NCBI GenBank assembly: GCA_046293135.1
Contig: JBKBPR010000007.1
Location: 11,186 to 75,185 of the forward strand
DNA length: 64,000 bases
Origin: UBA2638 sp046293135
Lineage (GTDB): Bacteria; Pseudomonadota; Alphaproteobacteria; Micavibrionales; Micavibrionaceae
Direction: 5' to 3'
This document shows, one piece after another, positions 42,947 through 52,493 of the stretch. Numbering within the stretch: position 1 is the first letter of the stretch; each line of letters opens with the position of its first letter. Both the position numbers and the translations under genes were made by a program. The notes beneath the pieces were generated by a model. It saw nothing but the letters and a program-made list of their open reading frames with translations. It had not been told where the DNA came from and searched no databases.

Positions 42947-45900
42947 TTACTCCGATTTTTCAGCCAGATTTTCAGCCAGCGAGAAATTCTGCGGGAGAAT
43001 TTCAACGGTACAGGGCAATGCGGCGCGGGCGACTTGCGCACAAATATCTTGCGCAGAGTCTAGCGATTCCAGCATCACCACAGCGCGGAGGATATGTTTA
43101 TCATCGGAGCTGACCGCCGCGCTATCAGACGGGTTGAGCAGCAAGCGCCCGTGCTGGCGCATGATCGCGCTGGCCTGCTTGGCCTTGACCCAATTCAGCG
43201 CCATCAACAAATTCGAATTATACTCGCCAAGATTGAACAACACGGCGTTCGAACCGAGCGTGACATTGCTTGTTCCGGCCTTTTCTTTAATCTGCGCCGC
43301 ATCGGATAAAATGGCAAAGCCTGTCGGTGCGCCGCGATTGAGGATGATATCATTGGCGTAAATAATCGTGCCGTCAAAGCCGATTTCGATTTTTTGCGGC
43401 GGCGGCACGCTCACGGAAAAGCGCTGCGCATCGCTTGGCGGAATTTGCAAATAATATGAGCCAGGCGGGATTTTTTCCAGCACGTAAAACCCGTCATTGG
43501 CGGTTTGAACGCTCATAACTTCGCTGCCGTCAAAGGCGTTATACAGGGCAATATTCGCGCCGCGCAGAGGCACTCTGTTGCCCTCCGGCTCTTGCCTGTA
43601 AACCGTGCCGTCAATCTCGCCCGACATATGGATGGGGAAGTCGAGCGGGATCACATAGCCGGGGCGGGGAATGACAGACACACCTTGCCGCGCCGGAATC
43701 CAGAACACATCAGGCAGGCTGTTGATCTGCACATCGACATCGGTAATCCGCCCCGCCGGCAGGTTTGTGAGCAAGGCTTGCCCGTTCTCATCGGTGACAG
43801 CGCGCCGCCCGCCCTGAATGGCTTCGATTGTGACATAGTCCAGCCACTCATCGCCTTCGGAGAATACCATATCGCCATCATTATCAAGGAAGACCCGCGC
43901 CGAAATAGACCCCGACCCAGACAGCGAACGCCCCGACATAGTCACGGATTGCGAATGTGGATCATAGCCGAGCGCGGTCGAAACATTCACCGCCGCCCCC
44001 AGATTTTGATTGCTGTCATAGTTCATCGAGGGTGTAATGGTCAGCTTCGTCCCCGAATAGCTGAGCGAGGCGCGCCCCGCCGTCAGATTGGTTTGCGGCG
44101 TATGATCAACCGCGATATTGGAGTTTAAGTTCTGTTTTAAGCGCCGTGTCATATCCAATGAGTAGCGACGAATATCATATTCAGGGTAAATATCGTAGGA
44201 CACACCACCACGCCAGCGTGATCCCAGAAATCTTCCACTAAGATTTGTTGTGCCGTCCACACGTTCGTTGGTGTCGCCATCTTCGCTTTTCGTCCATAAG
44301 CGTTTGAAATTCTGGCTGAGGGAAACGCGCGGCAGGATATTCGTCCCCAAGCCGAGCGAGTTTTGTAAACTACTACTACCGCCATCGGTTTCGGAATAGG
44401 TGTTGTCAAAGCCGTATGAGATAGGGCTGTTCATCCATTGTCCAAGCCGCCCACTAAGATTTCCAGTCAGTTGATAGCTCGCGGAGCGTTCCGCCTGAGA
44501 GGGCGTATCATAGTTCTTAGCGGTGTAATTTGCGCCGATACTGGCCGAGTGTGAATCAAATAGCCGTCTTCGCGCCGAGGCCGACGCTGCCCAGCTGCCG
44601 TCCAGATCAATTGCTGTATCGGTGTTGATTAATGTTTGCCCTAAGCTGGTGATCAAGCCCGCCGACACGAAGTTTTTACGTTCTTCTCCCAGCGTGCGGC
44701 TAACAGCGCCAAAGCGCCCAGCAATCCCATCTGCAATTTGCCGTTCGTAACGAGCAGATATTTGCGGTTGCATACGATCAGCCGCCGCGTGTTGTGTCGA
44801 ATTCGTTCCGTCATAAAGGCGCGTATCTGCGGCCACAACCGAGAATTCATACTTGCCTCTATCCTCGCCAAACAAATCCGTTCCCGCAAAAAAGCCCTGC
44901 TGCTGCTCGACGATTTCTCCGAACGGCCCATATTGTACAATGCGGAAATTATTCTGCCCCGGCGTCAGCGGCACACTATCAAATTCATAGCGCCCGTCAT
45001 TCCCGACCAGCCCTTGCATCAACAGCCGCGAGTCGCGGTAAATCTCGACATCCCAGCCGGGTGTGCCTTCCCCGACAATCTGCACTGCGCTATCGGTGAT
45101 AATGTTTGGATTTCTATTCGTGGCACGCAATCCCAAGCCGCCGCCACCGCTGCCTATTAATGGCGCATTGACCGAATTAATATCACCGAACTCATAACGC
45201 CGCGCACCGAGAGGTCCGAGCAAATCGGGCGTTTCACTTTCTTTGGACAGGGTGAGCCGCGCCGAGGACACTGCATTATCATTTGAACCGCTCATCACCG
45301 CCCGCGCCGTATGGCCGATCAAATCGCCCCCAGCCTGCAATGAATAACTCGTGTCTTTTGTTGCGGGTGCGTTACTATTACCGCGCTTGCGGTAGCTCTG
45401 ACGCAGGCGTAAATCAACATTCGGCACGCTGGCCATTGTATAGGGCGTGTCCATTCGCGGCAATTCGGGAAAACGTCGTCCGTCGGAAATATTTCGTCGC
45501 TGTCTGTTTAACTGCTCTTGTACTGGCCATTTTACTTGTGGCGTGATATTCATCGTCAAGGATGGCAAGTGTAAATCTGCCTCGAATTTGAACCACGTCG
45601 CGAGAGTCTGCGCCGCAATATAAATCTCGTTATCCTCTTCGAGTATCTCGGCATTTTCGATGCTGAACCGCTCCTCCCCGATAAGCACAACGCCGTTATC
45701 GATATCAAGCGCAAAGGCATTATTTTCTTGCGCAAACCAGCCTTCGGCGCGGCGCTCTTCAGGGAAGACATCAATTTTGAATCGCGCCACATTGACAAAA
45801 TCGGAAAAGGATAACAACACATCGCGCCCGCTTTTGATCCCGATAACGGAATCGGCCAAGCGCATACGATTGGGCAAGGTAATTTGTAACACCAGCAATT

Positions 45901-46234
45901 CGCCGTCGGGGATCATGTGAATACTATCGTCAATCGCTACTCCGCCCGTGAAATGATCCTGATGATAGGCATCGGCCTCGGCAAAACCCGCCTTGACCTT
46001 GCGCAAAAAATCCCGCGCCAAAAGCGATAATCCCGCCGGCGGAGTCTGCTGCGCAGTTTCAATCTGGGAGGACTGAATACTCGCCAGCTGCAATTCATTA
46101 TTTGCATTATCGGAGTTGTCCTGCGCCAAGGCGCCGCCCGTTACCGCCAAAAGCGCAAGGCACGAGGCGGCACAAAGCGCGGCAAATCGCGCCCTTATCG
46201 GCTTTCGAAGATCAAAAAACGGCACAAACACCAA
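42947..46234 (-). CDS. Usher-like outer-membrane protein of a chaperone-usher system
   Basis: A 1095-residue protein with a signal peptide (cleavage near residue 37, GALAQ). Residues 40-270 form an N-terminal periplasmic part. At 393-440 a plug-like motif appears (GWDVEIYRDSRLL … DGRYEFDSVPLTPGQNNF … YGPFGE), typical of ushers of the archaic/sigma and Mat/Tcf classes. The long middle has alternating strands expected for a barrel. At about 795-900 come SdrD-like B and carboxypeptidase-regulatory-like folds (RVFLDNDGDMVFSEGDEW; GFYVLEKIPPGSYYL). It is divergent from the subunit and chaperone genes (46566-48852). The closest class is an inference; it is larger and more divergent than PapC/FimD. 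Confidence 0.75.
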   Translation of the reverse strand: MVFVPFFDLRKPIRARFAALCAASCLALLAVTGGALAQDNSDNANNELQLASIQSSQIETAQQTPPAGLSLLARDFLRKVKAGFAEADAYHQDHFTGGVAIDDSIHMIPDGELLVLQITLPNRMRLADSVIGIKSGRDVLLSFSDFVNVARFKIDVFPEERRAEGWFAQENNAFALDIDNGVVLIGEERFSIENAEILEEDNEIYIAAQTLATWFKFEADLHLPSLTMNITPQVKWPVQEQLNRQRRNISDGRRFPELPRMDTPYTMASVPNVDLRLRQSYRKRGNSNAPATKDTSYSLQAGGDLIGHTARAVMSGSNDNAVSSARLTLSKESETPDLLGPLGARRYEFGDINSVNAPLIGSGGGGLGLRATNRNPNIITDSAVQIVGEGTPGWDVEIYRDSRLLMQGLVGNDGRYEFDSVPLTPGQNNFRIVQYGPFGEIVEQQQGFFAGTDLFGEDRGKYEFSVVAADTRLYDGTNSTQHAAADRMQPQISARYERQIADGIAGRFGAVSRTLGEERKNFVSAGLITSLGQTLINTDTAIDLDGSWAASASARRRLFDSHSASIGANYTAKNYDTPSQAERSASYQLTGNLSGRLGQWMNSPISYGFDNTYSETDGGSSSLQNSLGLGTNILPRVSLSQNFKRLWTKSEDGDTNERVDGTTNLSGRFLGSRWRGGVSYDIYPEYDIRRYSLDMTRRLKQNLNSNIAVDHTPQTNLTAGRASLSYSGTKLTITPSMNYDSNQNLGAAVNVSTALGYDPHSQSVTMSGRSLSGSGSISARVFLDNDGDMVFSEGDEWLDYVTIEAIQGGRRAVTDENGQALLTNLPAGRITDVDVQINSLPDVFWIPARQGVSVIPRPGYVIPLDFPIHMSGEIDGTVYRQEPEGNRVPLRGANIALYNAFDGSEVMSVQTANDGFYVLEKIPPGSYYLQIPPSDAQRFSVSVPPPQKIEIGFDGTIIYANDIILNRGAPTGFAILSDAAQIKEKAGTSNVTLGSNAVLFNLGEYNSNLLMALNWVKAKQASAIMRQHGRLLLNPSDSAAVSSDDKHILRAVVMLESLDSAQDICAQVARAALPCTVEILPQNFSLAENLAEKSE

Positions 46235-46565
46235 AGGCAGCCCTAAAGTAAAAACAGGCGAGAATTTTAATTATGAAAAGTAAAAATACAGGAATCTGTA
46301 TATTCTGGAAATAAAAACGCAGTCATTCAAGCAATAATACCCGAAACCCCGCGGTTTTCAAAGTATTTTTCCCCGTGATCCACAATAATCATGCTTTTTT
46401 TCATGATAAAATGCGATTTTAAGGATGAATTAACCCTTTTTGTATGATAATAATATTACACAAGATTATTGTTTCTTGAGTATTCCGGCTTTGGTCGGAT
46501 TGTAACTGAGAGTATCTCAACCACTACTAAACTTTGGCAAACTAGGTAAGAAGGAGAAACCTAAC
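46235..46565. other. Divergent promoter region of the chaperone-usher locus
   Basis: No gene. The usher-like gene leaves on the minus strand and the main subunit gene on the plus strand. ATCATG (46388-46393) and CATGAT (46402-46407) form a small inverted repeat with a T-rich loop, a possible regulator site. The plus-strand side has a strong ribosome site (AAGGAG near 46550). Confidence 0.5.
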
Positions 46566-47216
46566 ATGAAAACCAAATCATTTTTTAAATTGGCATTGGT
46601 CGGGACAACCGCTCTGATGTTTATGGCGAGCGATGCAATGGCTCAGGCTATAACATTTGAAGCTGGTGTACCCCAAACGATTGATATTACCGCTAATGTA
46701 GACAACTCAATTACGGCGACTGTTACTGATCCAAGCTTTGACAGACTTGGTGTTGTTGCATCGACAACCCCTGGCGAGCGTGCTGTAGCCCTGTTGAACT
46801 TTGATGGTACATTAACGCTAACGCCGGCAGGCAGCGCCCGTATTATCTCAGGCGGTACGCCAGTAGCGGGGATTGTTGGTATTGATACAGGAGATGCTTT
46901 TGCAACAACGCCTGTCTATGTAACATTATCCGATGCTGTTGACCTTACAACGGGAACTGTCGGTAACCCTGCGTTACGTCTCGTCCGTGTGGCGACAAAC
47001 CAAGCTGGCGGCGTTGCTTGCGGTGCATTAACAGGCGCTATTCTTGATGTTTTGATCCCTGCCAACACCGTGCAAGGTTGTGACATTACAAATGCCGATG
47101 GTGAATTGACATTCAATATCGGTGCAACAATCCGTACAGTAGATGGCGCTGACCCGAGACCTGTTTATGAAACTGGTCTGTATGAAGGTTCATTTGACAT
47201 GATCATGGAATATTAA
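46566..47216 (+). CDS. DUF4402-like secreted subunit, probable major pilin
   Basis: A 216-residue protein with signal peptide (ends AMAQA) and an immunoglobulin-like beta domain. Short strands such as ITATVTDPSFDRLGVV and NADGELTFNIGATIRTV, and the ending SFDMIMEY, fit the DUF4402 family, whose members are exported with PapD-like chaperones. A disulfide is possible between the two Cys (VACGALTG, VQGCDIT). A strong ribosome site and a terminator right after it suggest high-level expression, as for a major subunit. Confidence 0.72.
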   Translation: MKTKSFFKLALVGTTALMFMASDAMAQAITFEAGVPQTIDITANVDNSITATVTDPSFDRLGVVASTTPGERAVALLNFDGTLTLTPAGSARIISGGTPVAGIVGIDTGDAFATTPVYVTLSDAVDLTTGTVGNPALRLVRVATNQAGGVACGALTGAILDVLIPANTVQGCDITNADGELTFNIGATIRTVDGADPRPVYETGLYEGSFDMIMEY

Positions 47217-47243
47217 TTCCTTATTCATCTTACAAAGTTTTTT

Positions 47244-47285
47244 AAAGCCCGCTTGCAATTCCTGCTTGCGGGCTTTATCTTTTTT
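47244..47285 (+). terminator. Internal terminator between subunit genes
   Basis: AAAGCCCGC (47244-47252) pairs with GCGGGCTTT (47268-47276), followed by ATCTTTTTT. It lies between the first subunit and the second (start 47289), so only read-through transcripts reach the chaperone. That can set a high subunit-to-chaperone ratio. Confidence 0.88.
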
Positions 47286-47288
47286 GAC

Positions 47289-47933
47289 ATGATGCGGAGC
47301 CGATTTTTCACACAAAAACTTTTGGCGCTTGCGCTTGTGGCCGTGATGGTGGTGGCGTCCTTTGCGGTGATCGCGGGTCCGGCCAACCCGCCGCCCCAAG
47401 CCTGCGCTGGGGCCAATCCGCCGAATTGGTGTCCTCCACCACCTCCACCTCCACCTGATGATGATCCCCCTCCGCCGCCGGATGATGACGATCCGTTCCC
47501 GCCTGATGGTGGTAGTGGTGGCCAAATTACGGTCATGGAGGCACTCAGCTTTCAACGCTTTGCCATTACCAAAAACGATGCGGTTTATAGCTACACTGTC
47601 GGCCCGTTCGGAGAGGTGTCGCGTGCGCCTGAATTTGTCGTTGGTGCAGAAGCAGTGTTGAATGGGGAAATCCTGCTGGAGGGGTTACCCGCAAATCAGC
47701 CCGTGACGATTAGCTTTACCGATGGCGCTTTACGCCTGTTAGACGGACCACCAGAGCCACATTTCCTGATTACCGATTTTACAACCGACCAGCCGATACC
47801 AGACCCGTATGTCGCCGATGAGGATGGGCGTTTGACGATCTTTTATGGTGCAACCATGCGCACTACTGGAACAGGCGAGCGCTACCGAAGTGGTACTTAT
47901 GTTGGTTCACATAGTATCATTGTAGACTTCTGA
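47289..47933 (+). CDS. DUF4402-like secreted protein with Pro/Asp-rich linker, probable minor or tip subunit
   Basis: A 214-residue protein: signal sequence (MMRSRFFTQKLLALALVAVMVVASFAV), a Pro/Asp linker (two Cys, CPPPPPPPP and DDDPPPPPDDDD), then a DUF4402-like domain (ITVMEALSFQRFAI … GSHSIIVDF) resembling the first subunit's ending. I start it at 47289/47292 because the longer open frame would pass through the terminator hairpin. The rigid linker would hold the domain away from the membrane, so an adhesive tip or anchor role is plausible. No good ribosome site is visible, so expression may be low. Confidence 0.68.
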   Translation: MMRSRFFTQKLLALALVAVMVVASFAVIAGPANPPPQACAGANPPNWCPPPPPPPPDDDPPPPPDDDDPFPPDGGSGGQITVMEALSFQRFAITKNDAVYSYTVGPFGEVSRAPEFVVGAEAVLNGEILLEGLPANQPVTISFTDGALRLLDGPPEPHFLITDFTTDQPIPDPYVADEDGRLTIFYGATMRTTGTGERYRSGTYVGSHSIIVDF

Positions 47934-48015
47934 GATCAGCTCTTCACCGTGGACAAGGTGGGCTCCTTGGTATAAAGTTTTGTTCTAGTTTATGATTGTT
48001 CAAAGGATAATGAAA

Positions 48016-48852
48016 ATGCAAAACACAGCCATGAAACTTGTTCTGGGAGCGCTCGCTTTAGGGGTTCTGGTGTCAGGTCTGATCGCTGTTTCGGGTTCTG
48101 CACTCGCCAATATGACGATCATGCCGATCCGTGTTGTCATTGAAAATCGTGACCGTTCGGCGGAGGTTACAGTGATTAACACAACAAACCGTACAGTGAC
48201 TTATCAGCTCGCATGGGGCAATCGCCGTGCTCGAGCCGAGGGCGGTTATGAGCATCTTGATGCTCCGCTTGATCCCGTATTCGATCCTGCGCAGCATCTT
48301 GTGTTCAGTCCGCGTCAGGTGACGATTGCGCCAGGGCAAAGCCAGAGGGTGCGAATTACTGTACGCCGCCCTGCCGACCTGCCTGATGGTGAATATCGCG
48401 CTCATCTCGTGTTTATGTCGCAGACTGCGGCGCGCTCTAGCCGCCGTCCAACAGAAGGGGTTGAGATGAATCTTTCGCCGCGTGTCGGCCTGTCTGTGCC
48501 CGTCTTTGTAAGGCAGGGAGAATATAACGCCGGTGCGAAAATCGCAAATCCAGAATTCGTCAACGCAAATCACGAAGGTACACAACGTGCCTTACGAGTT
48601 ACATTGGAGCGAATTGGCACTCACAGCATTAACGGTGCGCTTGAGGTCCATTGGACCCCGCCGGGGCAGCCTGAGAGGCAAATTGGACGCATTAACAATA
48701 TTGTGACGTTTCATGAGCTGCCTTCGAGAATAGTAACGGTGACATTGAACGAAAACTACATCACCTCTGGTGTTATCCGCGTGGCTTTTGTTGGTGTCGA
48801 CCGACAGCGCGGTATGGTGTTCGATGAAGTGCGCTTCCCTGTGGGTAACTAG
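48016..48852 (+). CDS. PapD-like periplasmic pilus chaperone
   Basis: A 278-residue chaperone: signal peptide ending SALAN, then an immunoglobulin-like fold with MTIMPIRVVIENRDRSAEVTVIN, a FSPRQVTIAPGQSQRVRITV strand and DGEYRAHLVF, all classic PapD-family features. It binds subunits by donor-strand complementation and passes them to the usher. I start at 48016, 8 nt after AAAGGA; an ATG at 48010 is closer to the site. It follows the two subunits and faces the divergent usher gene. Confidence 0.87.
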   Translation: MQNTAMKLVLGALALGVLVSGLIAVSGSALANMTIMPIRVVIENRDRSAEVTVINTTNRTVTYQLAWGNRRARAEGGYEHLDAPLDPVFDPAQHLVFSPRQVTIAPGQSQRVRITVRRPADLPDGEYRAHLVFMSQTAARSSRRPTEGVEMNLSPRVGLSVPVFVRQGEYNAGAKIANPEFVNANHEGTQRALRVTLERIGTHSINGALEVHWTPPGQPERQIGRINNIVTFHELPSRIVTVTLNENYITSGVIRVAFVGVDRQRGMVFDEVRFPVGN

Positions 48853-49086
48853 CGTATAACCTGTGAGCCGCTGACCGTTCAATACTGAAAAATCATGCGC
48901 AAAACATTGTAAGCCCTGAATTTTCTTGTGATTTAATCCACAGTCGTGCCTATGGTGTGTTGACTCACCTTTTGCCAAAAACCTATCATTCTAGGTAAGG
49001 GGTTCAAAAGGGCTGTTCTGGTCAGATTTCCTTGCTTTTAACTATGCGTAACACCACTTTTCTCGCAACCAAATAGATTGGCTGAA

Positions 49087-50145
49087 ATGCTGAGCTTTTG
49101 TGGCTTAAACACTGATAAAACCTTTGAAATTCGATTGCGGTCGGGTCGGGTTTTTGCGCTTTGCGGCTTGCTGCTCGGCGCAATAGTGATTCTTTCAGCC
49201 TGTGGTGATTCCTCTAACTTTACCCCGCGCGGGAGCAATGCGCCGTCCTCTTCGGGCGCTGCAGGCGAGGGGGGCGATAGTGCCGGAGTGCGTATTGCCC
49301 CGATGACGGCGCCGCCCGATGTCAATGCTCGCCCGCCCTTGCCAGGGCAAACAGGACGCGAGCGCGATTCGCAAGGCTTGCCGATGCTCAAGCCCGCCAA
49401 GGGGCTGAACAGCTCGGTGGTGTTGTTCAACGAACCCGTGCGCAATCAGGATCAACGATTTGACCGGGTTGAAAATGCGGTGCAGGAATTGCGCAATGAT
49501 TTTGATGCGATGCTGCCTTCACTGCTCAGGCTTGTGGCGATCGAGAAAGATATCGCCAATCTCGTTGTGCAGTTGGAAACGCTGATGAGTGATGATTATT
49601 ATGCTTCGGCCGCTGTGAATAATGCTGCGATTGCCCCTGCTGCGGGTGTTGAGCAAGAGCCGTTAGCCTTGATGAATCCTGCGCCTGTATCGGCGGCACC
49701 GCCACAACAGCAGCCTGACCTTGCACCTGCTGCTACACAGGCAACGACAGAAGTAGTTCCACCACAACCGCAACAAGAACAGCAGCCAAAACCTATGGCG
49801 GTGGCCTCGCTTTCTACATCCGGGTCGGTAAGGGCCTCAGGGCTGCGTATTGGAGCGCATCCCGATTACACACGGCTTGTAATTGATATCAGCGGCAAGA
49901 CTGATTTTTCTGTTGATATTGATAACAGTGAGAAAATCCTGCTTATTCAAATGCCGGATGTGCAGTGGAGCGGCGCGCCGTCTTCGGCTGCTGCAAATGG
50001 TGTCGTGAAGTCATGGAGCGCGAATGCGGGGGCGGACGGCCAGGGAAGTCTTCTCTCTGTGTCCCTTAATAAAGCTGCGAGCATAAAATCACGGCAAATA
50101 CTGGATAGCCCAACCCGACTTGTGATTGATCTGAAGCATGATTAA
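49087..50145 (+). CDS. Lipoprotein with C-terminal AMIN-like domain
   Basis: A 352-residue protein. Lipobox ILSACGDS after a hydrophobic segment, long Ala/Pro/Gln-rich disordered middle (residues 50-245; PPQQQPDLAP), a short helical segment (IEKDIANLVVQLETLM), and an AMIN-like beta domain at the C-terminus (GLRIGAHPDYTRLVIDISG … SPTRLVIDLKHD). AMIN domains bind peptidoglycan and often sit on secretion or pilus assembly proteins. A link to the adjacent chaperone-usher genes is likely from position. No ribosome site is clear; ATG 49087 is preferred over TTG 49078. Confidence 0.75.
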   Translation: MLSFCGLNTDKTFEIRLRSGRVFALCGLLLGAIVILSACGDSSNFTPRGSNAPSSSGAAGEGGDSAGVRIAPMTAPPDVNARPPLPGQTGRERDSQGLPMLKPAKGLNSSVVLFNEPVRNQDQRFDRVENAVQELRNDFDAMLPSLLRLVAIEKDIANLVVQLETLMSDDYYASAAVNNAAIAPAAGVEQEPLALMNPAPVSAAPPQQQPDLAPAATQATTEVVPPQPQQEQQPKPMAVASLSTSGSVRASGLRIGAHPDYTRLVIDISGKTDFSVDIDNSEKILLIQMPDVQWSGAPSSAAANGVVKSWSANAGADGQGSLLSVSLNKAASIKSRQILDSPTRLVIDLKHD

Positions 50146-50210
50146 TAAACTGATTTAGTGGCTATATCTGTGGACAGTCTCTACAGAAATCCTAATCTTA
50201 GGTAATCTTG

Positions 50211-51212
50211 TCACGGCTCTAACGTGTCAGCCTCTATAGTCTTCGGTTTTTTGCGAGCCGTCTTTGTCGGTTCTTGAATGCCCTGTGTAATTTTTACACC
50301 GAATATTTCTCGAACACCTGTTTGGCGTGCATATTTTTGAAACTGAATTCTAAGTTGATTCTTAGCACTATTTTCAATTTGCCTTATTCTCTCTTTGCTA
50401 AGGTTTAATTCTTTTCCAAGAACATCAAGAGTTTTTACAGGAAGGCCTTCACTTTCATTTAATGTTCCGGCCAATAAGCGTTGTGTTAAAATATATGCTG
50501 TTCTCTCCGGTAGTCCTGAAAATGCGTTCTCTATGACCTCGCGAATGAGCGTGATTTGTTGTTCCTGCGCCAGAGTTCTGAAGCCCTCATCTGCATTGGG
50601 GTCTATTAATGTAGATATGAAATCCGCTCCGTCAGGATCTTGCATCACTACAGGGTTGCTTAAGCCATACATAGATAAGCGCGCCTGCCTGTAACCTTTT
50701 ATTTTTTCTTCTATATCTTTTCTTGAGTTGAATATGGGTGTTCCGTTCCCGAGTCTTGCTTCTGCGAAAGCTTGTATAAGCTTTTCTTCTCTTTCTTCTG
50801 AAGAGAGATGAGGGAACTCTGCACTGATTTTTTTCTCAGCATTGTGCATATGGGCAAGTAAAAAAGTATCCTTAACATTTCTGGACTGTGTTTTACGCTT
50901 GTTTAGATTTTGCATGTAAAATTTCATATATGTTTTTAAGTAATAGGGGAATTTCGCTGCACCTTCTTTTTCAGGATCGTATTGATTTAATATATCAAAA
51001 AACATGGTATAGCATTCGCTTTGGCGATCCTCCATGCTGCCTTCGATATTTTTAATGCGCATTGCATAGGAATCCAGCATTCCTTTGAATCTGTTAAATA
51101 GAGCTTGCTTGATGCGATCTTTATCGCGTTCTGATGTGTTTGGGTCTCGAATCAACGCCAAGTTCTTATTAAGCTCAATATAATCAGGCTTTTTGAATTT
51201 TTTGTCTGTCAT
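50211..51212 (-). CDS. Divergent sigma-70-family protein 1
   Basis: A 333-residue protein with sigma region 2-like helices near 60-110 (GSMEDRQSECYTMFFDILNQYDP, FPYYLKTYMKFYMQNL) and a sigma region 4 helix-turn-helix (LPERTAYILTQRLLAG … LDVLGKELNLSKERIRQIE) near 240-285. Region 1.1 is missing. It is far from RpoD, RpoH and ECF types. It lies 165 bp downstream of a second such gene (51378) on the same strand. No anti-sigma factor is adjacent. Function as a transcription initiator is inferred from the domains. Confidence 0.82.
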   Translation of the reverse strand: MTDKKFKKPDYIELNKNLALIRDPNTSERDKDRIKQALFNRFKGMLDSYAMRIKNIEGSMEDRQSECYTMFFDILNQYDPEKEGAAKFPYYLKTYMKFYMQNLNKRKTQSRNVKDTFLLAHMHNAEKKISAEFPHLSSEEREEKLIQAFAEARLGNGTPIFNSRKDIEEKIKGYRQARLSMYGLSNPVVMQDPDGADFISTLIDPNADEGFRTLAQEQQITLIREVIENAFSGLPERTAYILTQRLLAGTLNESEGLPVKTLDVLGKELNLSKERIRQIENSAKNQLRIQFQKYARQTGVREIFGVKITQGIQEPTKTARKKPKTIEADTLEP

Positions 51213-51377
51213 TGTTTTGCGTCTGCGCTGTTCTATCGTTTTATTTATATTCTTATAAGGATGGACGATATATTTTCATAATATTAAAGTCAACCTTTTT
51301 ATGGGTAACGGTTATTGTCATTTCAGGCCAAGGACGGATTAAAATATAATGGAAGCCTGCGGGAGCGTTATCGGGTT

Positions 51378-52415
51378 TTATAATGCGAGCTCTTCCGGTT
51401 TTTTATGGCTATCAGATATCGTTTCAGGACGCTTTCCCTTTTGGGAGGCTGACGAAGCTTTTATAAGATCCAGATTAAACGGATCTACGTTTTTTCGGTG
51501 TTTGAATTCTTCCAGCATTTTTAGGCGAATTTTTTTACGTGCCGACTCGAAAATCTGTCGAATTCTTTCACGGCTCACGCTATGTTCTTGCGATATACTC
51601 TCAAGCGTGCGTTCAGGCTGCTCTGAAAAATCCTCAGGATTTATGCCGAGGCGAGCCCATAAAATGCTTTGTTCTCTATCGTTTAATTTTTCCGAACTGC
51701 ATTTGAAAACATCGCGCAGCATTGTGACGTCTTGCGTGTCAGCAATGGATTTTTCTATATCTTGCGCGCTATCATCTTCAAGTGCGTCCAGCCATTCTTG
51801 ATCGCCGTCACGATCATGTCCTGAAAATTGTCTATTGTTTAATGATGCGGCATTTTGCGCCGCCCATTTTGCCTTGTAACTTTCCACTGTATTTACAGCG
51901 GCCTCCAATGAACTCACATAAGCATTTCCACTTGAAGAACGGGCACGAAAGAGCTTTTCGGCTATGAGTGAATCAATTTCTTCTTCTTTAATATTTGGAT
52001 GCTTGGCCACTATTTCAGCACGATACTTTCCGTAGTTATAAAATAAATGTTTTTCATGACCTTGAGAAATACCCAAGCGTTTCAACTGAGCGCCAATTAA
52101 CTCATTGCGCATTTCAAAATGAGCGAATGTAAAAAATGCAGGAACATTTGGTCTTTGAGGGTCGTATTTTTTAATCGCAATGCTCAACCCGACCATCGCA
52201 TGCGCGAACAGAGTATCTAATTTCTTCGGATCACGTGTGTATTTTCGAGCCATTTTGTGACCGGCATTCAAAAAAGCATCATAAAGCGCATTCTCGATTT
52301 TTCTCTTTTCGGTCGCTGTTGTATCTTCCGCTTTATAAGCGGTTATTAAATTTTGAATTCGCGCAATCCCCGCTTCTCTGCTCTCTGAATTATTGGCATT
52401 TTTTTGGATAGGCAT
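51378..52415 (-). CDS. Divergent sigma-70-family protein 2
   Basis: A 345-residue paralog-like sigma factor. Region 2 is clear (DTLFAHAMVGLSIAIKKYDP … AFFTFAHFEMRNELIGAQL), as is region 4 (LNDREQSILWARLGI, then LESISQEHSVSRERIRQIFESARKKIRLKM). It has an acidic inter-domain linker (WLDALEDDSAQDIEKS). Same layout as the downstream protein with low identity, suggesting ancient duplication. Conserved RERIRQI matches promoter -35 recognition. Targets are unknown; the divergent neighbour at 52494 might be one. Confidence 0.85.
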   Translation of the reverse strand: MPIQKNANNSESREAGIARIQNLITAYKAEDTTATEKRKIENALYDAFLNAGHKMARKYTRDPKKLDTLFAHAMVGLSIAIKKYDPQRPNVPAFFTFAHFEMRNELIGAQLKRLGISQGHEKHLFYNYGKYRAEIVAKHPNIKEEEIDSLIAEKLFRARSSSGNAYVSSLEAAVNTVESYKAKWAAQNAASLNNRQFSGHDRDGDQEWLDALEDDSAQDIEKSIADTQDVTMLRDVFKCSSEKLNDREQSILWARLGINPEDFSEQPERTLESISQEHSVSRERIRQIFESARKKIRLKMLEEFKHRKNVDPFNLDLIKASSASQKGKRPETISDSHKKPEELAL

Positions 52416-52493
52416 GTATCGTATTCCTGTTCATTTTTTCTTAAACCTACGTTGTCATAATCTATTTGTCAAATTTATGGTATTCAGTACAAT

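Noticed and set aside
47190..47555. Gly-rich antisense ORF opposite the second DUF4402 gene
   Set aside because: It mirrors the Pro/Asp codon repeats of the subunit linker and has no start signal.
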